Positions 24,823 through 29,942 of a stretch of DNA of 29,942 nt are shown here, in pieces. The notes under the pieces were generated by a model, which saw only the letters and a program-made list of their open reading frames with translations, was not told where the DNA came from and made no database searches. Each line of letters starts with the position of its first letter. Within the stretch, counting starts at the first letter, position 1. This DNA is from Candidatus Aminicenantota bacterium. Lineage in GTDB: Bacteria > Acidobacteriota > Aminicenantia > Aminicenantales > UBA4085. The stretch spans positions 5,416 through 35,357 of the forward strand of contig PMCY01000062.1 in NCBI GenBank assembly GCA_003154255.1. Direction: 5' to 3'. A program made the position numbers and the translations under genes.

Positions 24823-27072
24823 ATGAAAAAGACGCTGATCCTCTTCGCCGGTATCGCATCGCTCCTGCTGACCTGTTCCCGGAGTCCGGCAGGAAGAAAA
24901 CCTGAAGGTCCGGCCGAGTCCTCGGCCCGGGCCCTGGCCGGGCGCCTCCTTGCGGGCCGCGCCAACAGTTTTGAGTTCGAGAGGATCGATCCCGAGGACG
25001 GCCATGACGTCTTCGAGGTCGAGAGCCGCGGAGGTCGGATCGTCATCCGCGGACCCAGCGGAGTGGCCCTGGCCTCAGGTCTGAATTGGTACCTCAAATC
25101 GGTATGTCGGTGCCAGGTTTCCATAAGCGGCGATCAGCTCGTTCTCCCCCTCGTCTTCCCGCCGGTCCGCGAAAAAATCCGCATCCCGACCCCTTACCCG
25201 TTGCGCTATTTTTTCAACTACTGCACGTTCTCCTACACGATGGCCTGGTGGGATTGGGCCCGCTGGGAGCGCATGATCGACTGGCTCGCCTTGAACGGGG
25301 TCAATATGCCTTTGTCCGTGACAGGCCAGGAAGCCGTCTGGAGCGCCGTCCTAAAGGAGCTCGGACTCGGCGGGAAAGAGATCCGGGAGTTCATCGTCGG
25401 CCCCGCTTATCTCCCCTGGGGCTGGATGGGCAACATCGACGGGCTTGGCGGACCTCTCCCCCAAAGCTGGATCGACGGGCATAAGGATCTCGAACAAAAG
25501 ATCCTGGCCCGGGAACGGGAGCTGGGGATGAAGCCCGTACTGCAAGGGTTCACCGGGCACGTTCCCCTGACTCTCAAAAGCAAGTTCCCGGAGGCCAAGA
25601 TCAGGCAGACGGGAGATTGGTCAGCGGGTTTCTCCGGCACGTATTTTCTCGACCCCATGGACCCTCTCTTCCGCCGGATCGGAAAGCTCTTCATCGAGAA
25701 ACAGACGGCGCTGTTCGGGACCGACCATCTTTACGCCGCCGATACATTCAACGAAATGGACCCTCCTTCGGGCGATCCGGAATTCTTGAGAAGCATCAGC
25801 GCCGCGGTCTATCGATCAATGGCGGACGCGGACCCGGAGGCCGTCTGGGTGCTCCAGGGCTGGTTCCTGTATTATTCGCCCGCCCAATTCTGGACCCAGG
25901 AGAGGAGCCGGGCGTTCCTTGGCGCGGTCCCGGACGACCGGATGATCATCCTGGACCTGTTCGGCGACCAGCATCCGATCTGGGACAAATTCCAGGCCTT
26001 CTACGGAAAGCCGTGGATCTGGAACGTCGTCCATAATTTCGGAGGCAAGACCAGCCTCAACGGCGATCTTCCCCGCATGGCCGCCCATCTCGCCGCCGCG
26101 CTGGGAAGCCCAGCCCGGGGGAAATTCTCGGGCATCGGAATGATGATGGAGGGTTTCGGCGACAACCCGGTCGTACAGGATTTCATCATGGACATGGTCT
26201 GGCGCCCCGGCGTCCCGGAACTCGGCCCCTGGATCCGGGACTTCGCCCGGCGGCGCTACGGCAGCGACGATCCCGCGGTCGCCGACGTCTGGAAAACCCT
26301 GTTGGAAACGGCTTATCAAACGCCCGTCCAGAGCGGCTCCCTGATTTGCGACCGGCCCGGGCTGTATGATCCCAAGCGGCCCTATCGCAGCGTCCCCAAC
26401 GTCCCTTACGATCCGCGCGCGCTGGCCGTAGCATGCCGGAAATATCTGGCCCTCGAAGACAAGCTCGGCGGCGCCGACACATACCGCCTGGACGCGGTGA
26501 ACATAGCCCGTCAGGTGCTCAGCAATCTCTCCAACGCCTTCGTCATGGCTGTCGACGCCGCCTATCGGAGCGGCGACCTGCGGAAGCTTCAATCGGAAGG
26601 AAAGAAGCTATTGGATATGATCCGGGATCTCGACGAGCTCCTGGCAACGCGGGAGGAATTTCTCCTGGGAAAATGGATCGCCGATGCCAAGCGATGGGCG
26701 GTTTCCGACGATGAAAGCCGCCTGCTCGAATGGAACGCCCGCAACCTCATCACACTCTGGGGAACGAAGTGCACGGAAGGCCAGTTCGATGATCTCAACG
26801 GCTACGCCCAGAAACAATGGGCCGGCCTTTTCTCGGGCTATTATCTTCCCCGCTGGCAAACGTTTCTCGAAAAACTCGAAAAGTCCCTCCGGGAAGGCAA
26901 AAAGATGAAACGGGCGGATTTCCTCAAAGAGATGTGCGCCTGGGAGCAGGCCTGGTCTCGGAGCCGGGAGGTCTATCGTGATGACGCGAAAGGCGATTCG
27001 TTGGCCGTCGCCAAGAAGCTTATGAAAAAATACGAGGCGGACATCTTCGGCCAACCCAAGGGCGGAGGATAA
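24823..27072 (+). CDS. GH89 alpha-N-acetylglucosaminidase, lipoprotein
   Basis: A 749-residue NAGLU-family enzyme that removes terminal alpha-linked N-acetylglucosamine. The signal ends in a lipobox (LLTC, Cys18), so it is lipid anchored. Domains: an N-terminal alpha/beta domain (about 30-120), a TIM barrel starting near PYPLRYFFNYCTFSYTMAWW, and a helical C-terminal domain. Catalytic glutamates: Glu311 in DTFNEMDPP and Glu443 in MMEGFGDNPVV; their spacing of 132 is close to the 130 in human NAGLU (E316, E446). The length is typical of the family. ATG 24823 follows GGGGGA and gives a proper signal; the frame opens at 24763 inside the hairpin. Known substrates include heparan sulfate ends and gastric-type mucin O-glycans; the native target here is unknown. 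Confidence 0.94.
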   Translation: MKKTLILFAGIASLLLTCSRSPAGRKPEGPAESSARALAGRLLAGRANSFEFERIDPEDGHDVFEVESRGGRIVIRGPSGVALASGLNWYLKSVCRCQVSISGDQLVLPLVFPPVREKIRIPTPYPLRYFFNYCTFSYTMAWWDWARWERMIDWLALNGVNMPLSVTGQEAVWSAVLKELGLGGKEIREFIVGPAYLPWGWMGNIDGLGGPLPQSWIDGHKDLEQKILARERELGMKPVLQGFTGHVPLTLKSKFPEAKIRQTGDWSAGFSGTYFLDPMDPLFRRIGKLFIEKQTALFGTDHLYAADTFNEMDPPSGDPEFLRSISAAVYRSMADADPEAVWVLQGWFLYYSPAQFWTQERSRAFLGAVPDDRMIILDLFGDQHPIWDKFQAFYGKPWIWNVVHNFGGKTSLNGDLPRMAAHLAAALGSPARGKFSGIGMMMEGFGDNPVVQDFIMDMVWRPGVPELGPWIRDFARRRYGSDDPAVADVWKTLLETAYQTPVQSGSLICDRPGLYDPKRPYRSVPNVPYDPRALAVACRKYLALEDKLGGADTYRLDAVNIARQVLSNLSNAFVMAVDAAYRSGDLRKLQSEGKKLLDMIRDLDELLATREEFLLGKWIADAKRWAVSDDESRLLEWNARNLITLWGTKCTEGQFDDLNGYAQKQWAGLFSGYYLPRWQTFLEKLEKSLREGKKMKRADFLKEMCAWEQAWSRSREVYRDDAKGDSLAVAKKLMKKYEADIFGQPKGGG

Positions 27073-27116
27073 AGGCGGAAAGGACCAACCGCTAGATCAA
27101 GTGCCCCACGTGTCGG

Positions 27117-27150
27117 ATTGATAAGAAATCATTGCACATTTCTTATCGAT
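27117..27150. repeat. AT-rich inverted repeat downstream of the GH89 gene
   Basis: GATAAGAAAT (27120-27129) and ATTTCTTATC (27138-27147) are exact inverted copies around CATTGCAC; the arms extend to 27117 and 27150 with one T-G position. There is no T-run after it and the arms are poor in GC, which favours a protein-binding site over a terminator. A perfect TATAAT (27190-27195) lies 40 bp downstream but has no good -35 box. Confidence 0.55.
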
Positions 27151-27378
27151 GGACCCGTGGAATCAAAGAATGGTCCTGACTAAATCGATTATAATAGCTA
27201 GAATCAAATCTCATATTGAATATGCAACCCATTATTGAGGACCTCATCCCTGAAAAATGGTCCACTTATAATGTGATTTGTCCGACAATTTGCCCCTGCT
27301 TCCCGAGGGGTTCCACGGCCCGGTGAACATCCGCAGGGAGTGTGATGGATCCGAAACGAATTGATTCCGCAAATGAGC

Positions 27379-27408
27379 TTGACGGCTTCAAAAAGGCCCC
27401 GCTAGAAT
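27379..27408 (+). promoter_or_regulatory. Sigma-70-like promoter of the GH29 gene
   Basis: TTGACG (27379-27384), an 18-bp spacer and TAGAAT (27403-27408); each box matches consensus at 5 of 6. The start near 27415 leaves about 36 nt before the ATG. Confidence 0.55.
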
Positions 27409-27450
27409 AATTTGAATAAATTTCGCTCGGATGATTTTTTAGGAGAGAAA

Positions 27451-28992
27451 ATGGACAATAAGACGAGGACTGTCTGGTTGAGATCTGCCCTTCTGCTTGT
27501 GCTGGTTGTGACCCTGGCCGGCCAGGCGCAGGATTCCAAGAGCCGCGGCGCCGCGCCGCCGGATAGGCCCTTTCAACCGACCTGGGCCTCCCTGCGAAAC
27601 AACCGCGTCCCCCAATGGCTGCGCGACGGCAAGTTCGGCATCTACACCCATTGGGGTGTCTACGCCGTTCCGGCCATGGGACCGAACGCGACATGGTATT
27701 CGAACCATCTCTATATGGATGCGAATTCCCAGGAGCGAGCTTACCATGAAATGAAGTACGGGCCGCTCCAGAAATTCGGCTATAAAGAGTTCATCCCCCT
27801 GTTCAAGGCCGAGAAATTCAACCCCGACGAATGGGCCGACCTGTTCAAGAAATCAGGGGCCCGCTTCGCCGGGCCGGTGGCCGAGCATCACGACGGTTTC
27901 GCCATGTGGGACAGCGCCCTCACCGAATGGAACGCGGCCAGGATGGGGCCGCGGCGGGACGTGGTCGGAGAATTGGCCCGGGCCATCAAGTCCCGCGGCC
28001 TGAAATTCGTCACAGCTTTCCACCACGCCGAGAACTGGTTCTTCTTCCCGGTCTGGGACAAGACCCTCGACTGCGGCGATCCGCGGTATTCGGGGTTATA
28101 CGGCCCCATCCACGAGAAAGGGGCCCAGCCGAGCAAGGCTTTCCTCGACGACTGGAAGGGCAAGGTCGTAGAGGTCATCGACAAATACAGTCCCGATTTC
28201 TTGTGGTTCGATTTTGGGCTGGGGTTCGTCCCGGAGTCGTACAAGCGCGAGCTTCTAGCCTATTACTATAATCAGGCCGCCGCCCGGAATAAGGAAGTCA
28301 TCGTGACTTACAAGGACCACGACCTTCCCGTGGGAATCGGCATTAACGATCTGGAACTCGGGCAGGAAAATGACCTGACCTATCACGAATGGATCACCGA
28401 TTCGTCGATCGACAATCAAGGAGCCTGGGGATACGTCCGAGGCGCCGGCTTCAAGACGGTCGAAAACCTGGTCCATAACCTCGTCGACCGTGTCAGCAAA
28501 AACGGCTATCTCCTCCTGAACGTCGGCCCCAAGGCCGACGGCAGCATCCCCGAGGAGGTCCAGGAGCGATTGCTCGGGCTGGGCCGATGGCTCCAGGTCA
28601 ACGGCGAAGCGATCTACGGAACCATGCCCTGGATCATCCCCGGCGAAGGGCCGACCAAGCTAGAAAATAAGGGCCCCTTCAACGAGAGCGACGCACTCCG
28701 ATATACGGCCCAGGATGTCCGCTTCACGGCCAAGGGCGAAGTCCTCTATGCCACCGTCCTCGGCTGGCCGGGGGAGAAAATTCTCATCCGCAGCCTGTCC
28801 GGCGGACCGGATCCCCGGCACAATTTCCGGAATGGCTGGTACCCTTCCGAAATCTCGTCCATCACCATGCTTGGCGACGGCAAACCGCTGCGCTGGGAAA
28901 TGAGCGCCGAAGGCTTGTCGATCGAAACGCCGAAAACGAAGCCGTGCGCCTATGCCTACGTCTTCAAGATCGAACGCCGAAGTGCGTTATAA
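27451..28992 (+). CDS. Secreted GH29 alpha-L-fucosidase
   Basis: A 513-residue retaining fucosidase with a signal peptide (RSALLLVLVVTLAGQAQ). Barrel motifs: KFGIYTHWGVYAVPA (about 61-75), AEHHDGFAMW (about 144-153), AFHHAENW, and LWFDFG, whose Asp254 matches the GH29 nucleophile. GKNGYLLLNVGP-type sequence (SKNGYLLLNVGPKADGS) and EAIYGTMPW close the catalytic domain, and a C-terminal beta-sandwich follows (about 390-513). The length and order fit the family-A (broad) fucosidases. ATG 27451 follows AGGAGAG; an ATG-like start at 27412 upstream is before the predicted transcript start. It is a separate transcript from GH89. Together with GH89 and GH27 it suggests trimming of terminal sugars on complex glycans. 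Confidence 0.94.
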   Translation: MDNKTRTVWLRSALLLVLVVTLAGQAQDSKSRGAAPPDRPFQPTWASLRNNRVPQWLRDGKFGIYTHWGVYAVPAMGPNATWYSNHLYMDANSQERAYHEMKYGPLQKFGYKEFIPLFKAEKFNPDEWADLFKKSGARFAGPVAEHHDGFAMWDSALTEWNAARMGPRRDVVGELARAIKSRGLKFVTAFHHAENWFFFPVWDKTLDCGDPRYSGLYGPIHEKGAQPSKAFLDDWKGKVVEVIDKYSPDFLWFDFGLGFVPESYKRELLAYYYNQAAARNKEVIVTYKDHDLPVGIGINDLELGQENDLTYHEWITDSSIDNQGAWGYVRGAGFKTVENLVHNLVDRVSKNGYLLLNVGPKADGSIPEEVQERLLGLGRWLQVNGEAIYGTMPWIIPGEGPTKLENKGPFNESDALRYTAQDVRFTAKGEVLYATVLGWPGEKILIRSLSGGPDPRHNFRNGWYPSEISSITMLGDGKPLRWEMSAEGLSIETPKTKPCAYAYVFKIERRSAL

Positions 28993-29099
28993 GCGTGGCT
29001 TGGACTTTCGGTTCCCTGATCGTAAGACGACCTAGGTGTGAAAACCTAGAATAGAATTTCATTTGTTCCGATAATGGATTCGGTCTTTTTCCCCCCGCG

Positions 29100-29162
29100 A
29101 ATTTTTACTTGGGTCTGGCCGGCCGCCTGGCCAGCGGGGCTTTTTATTATCCCAAGAAAATT
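29100..29162. terminator. Nested inverted repeat between convergent genes, possible bidirectional terminator
   Basis: An outer stem pairs AATTTT (29100-29105) plus CTTGGG (29108-29113) with CCCAAG (29151-29156) plus AAAATT (29157-29162), leaving a 2-nt bulge. Inside it CTGGCC (29115-29120) pairs with GGCCAG (29129-29134), followed by TTTTTATTAT from 29141. A small CTAGGT/ACCTAG stem also lies at 29032-29049. Placement between two convergent genes suits termination, but the layout is not canonical. Confidence 0.45.
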
Positions 29163-29277
29163 GGACTGATCCATACCAGTACTTAGTTCGGCACGAGAAC
29201 GGCCAGCAGAGGCGCGGAGAGTGCGGCGGGCCGTTGTCGGTCGACCGGGCGATCGGCGGCGGAAAGAAATCGTGAAG

Positions 29278-29942
29278 CTACCTTGACGTCCCTCCGACAT
29301 CGTCCGTAACCTCGAGGTCGACGTCGTAGTAGACGGCGGACATCGGTCTGCCCGAGGTAGGGTCCGCATTATCGAGCCTCACGACGGCGTGATAGAGGCC
29401 TTTTTTCAAACCGGCCGTGACGATCGAGTTGGTGATCGTCTGGGTCTTTCCGTTCTTGGCCACAGACACGGATAGCCATGCCGGCTGATCCCGGCGCGCT
29501 CTCCACAGGGGCAATTCGGCGGACCCTTGATTCCTGAGCGTCAGGGTCCCGATGAGCTTCTGGGGGGACACGCCGCCCGCCCGCAGGGAGACAAGATAAG
29601 TATCAGCGACGATGACGGGCGGCAGCGGAAAGTCCCGTCGCTTTGAGATGCGGTACATCCGGATGTCATTCGGGGGAACGATGACGGTCAAAACGCCGTA
29701 CGCGCTGACCGCCGGACCTGACGTCGAATGTTGCCAGATATCTCGCATATAAAGAGCCGCCTTGGGGTCGATTCCGAGCTCCGAGAGATTGAGAATCACG
29801 GTTTCTGAAGCCGCCCCCGGGCTAAAAAAGAGGACCGCCTGGCTGCCGTCGAACAATGGCTTGCCGGCCCAGATGCCGACCTTGCCGTCCGTGTGGATGA
29901 TGTGACCCTGCAGACCCAACGGGTCTTGGTCAACCGCGATCG
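29278..29942 (-). CDS. GH27 alpha-galactosidase, C-terminal part (5' end beyond window)
   Basis: The frame is open to the right edge, giving 221 codons including the stop. The first visible residues read AVDQDPLGLQG, matching the conserved NQDPLGxQG segment late in the GH27 barrel, followed by WAGKPLFDGSQAVLFFS and the C-terminal beta-sandwich (about to RMYRIS). After that comes an extra beta-rich module of about 100 residues (LTLRNQGSAELPLWRA ... YHAVVRLDN), similar in style to Ig/BACON-like appendages, absent from minimal GH27 enzymes. GH27 removes alpha-D-galactose (or N-acetylgalactosamine, or beta-L-arabinopyranose). The catalytic Asp residues lie outside the window, so activity cannot be judged. 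It converges on the GH29 gene. Confidence 0.85.
   Translation of the reverse strand, partial: IAVDQDPLGLQGHIIHTDGKVGIWAGKPLFDGSQAVLFFSPGAASETVILNLSELGIDPKAALYMRDIWQHSTSGPAVSAYGVLTVIVPPNDIRMYRISKRRDFPLPPVIVADTYLVSLRAGGVSPQKLIGTLTLRNQGSAELPLWRARRDQPAWLSVSVAKNGKTQTITNSIVTAGLKKGLYHAVVRLDNADPTSGRPMSAVYYDVDLEVTDDVGGTSR

Larger units (their letters stand above)
27073..27450. other. 378-bp AT-rich regulatory gap before the GH29 gene
   Basis: It holds the inverted repeat at 27117-27150, two TATAAT boxes (27190-27195 and 27267-27272) without good -35 partners, and a better promoter at 27379-27408. I see no gene in it. The base composition is clearly more AT-rich than the flanking genes. Confidence 0.6.

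Noticed and set aside
1..29942. CRISPR array, tRNA, rRNA, insertion sequence or phage genes
   Set aside because: No regularly spaced repeats, no cloverleaf or ribosomal segments, and no transposase, integrase or phage motifs were seen.

Overview
The window is about 30 kb of GC-rich bacterial DNA packed with secreted carbohydrate-active enzymes around a ROK-family regulator and a large TonB-dependent receptor. An Oar-like TonB receptor with no SusD partner, a GWxTD-domain protein with C-terminal tetratricopeptide-like repeats, and many Sec, lipoprotein and Tat signal peptides suggest a Gram-negative, glycan-degrading member of the Acidobacteriota or Candidatus Aminicenantes type. This placement rests on gene style only; there is no rRNA or marker gene here.

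Left block (1-12138, all minus strand). Reading away from the ROK gene, the order is: a propeller-like secreted protein with a C-terminal discoidin-like domain, a GH95 enzyme, a glycoside-hydrolase-like lipoprotein of unknown family, a GH127 beta-L-arabinofuranosidase, a GH39-like beta-xylosidase with an F5/8 type C domain, and, after a 333-bp gap, a zinc alcohol/polyol dehydrogenase cut by the window edge. The first five look like an operon (gaps 20-113 bp). A long inverted repeat sits between the ROK gene and this operon and is a good candidate operator.

Centre (12139-18954). The ROK gene (minus) is divergent from a plus-strand run: a GH63-type enzyme, an N-terminal remnant of a sulfatase, an unrecognised secreted protein, and a Tat-exported GH10 endo-xylanase. 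GH10, GH39 and GH127, with a GH67/GH20-like protein and GH95, fit stepwise breakdown of a decorated xylan: backbone cutting, xylose release, arabinose removal, and removal of fucose or L-galactose caps. The substrate is inferred, not shown.

Right block (19019-29942). A GWxTD/TPR protein (minus) and the TonB receptor (plus) are divergent, each with a good sigma-70-like promoter; the receptor has a leader of about 300 nt. Downstream lie a GH89 alpha-N-acetylglucosaminidase lipoprotein, a GH29 alpha-L-fucosidase with its own promoter, and, convergent, the C-terminal part of a GH27 alpha-galactosidase running off the right edge. GH89, GH29 and GH27 remove terminal sugars of the type found on animal or microbial glycans, so this may be a second specificity.

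No rRNA, tRNA, CRISPR array, insertion sequence or phage gene was seen. The strongest leads for new biology are three secreted proteins without a clear family (5420-7468, 10114-11883, 16062-17732), the ROK operator candidate, the truncated sulfatase, and several strong intergenic hairpins.
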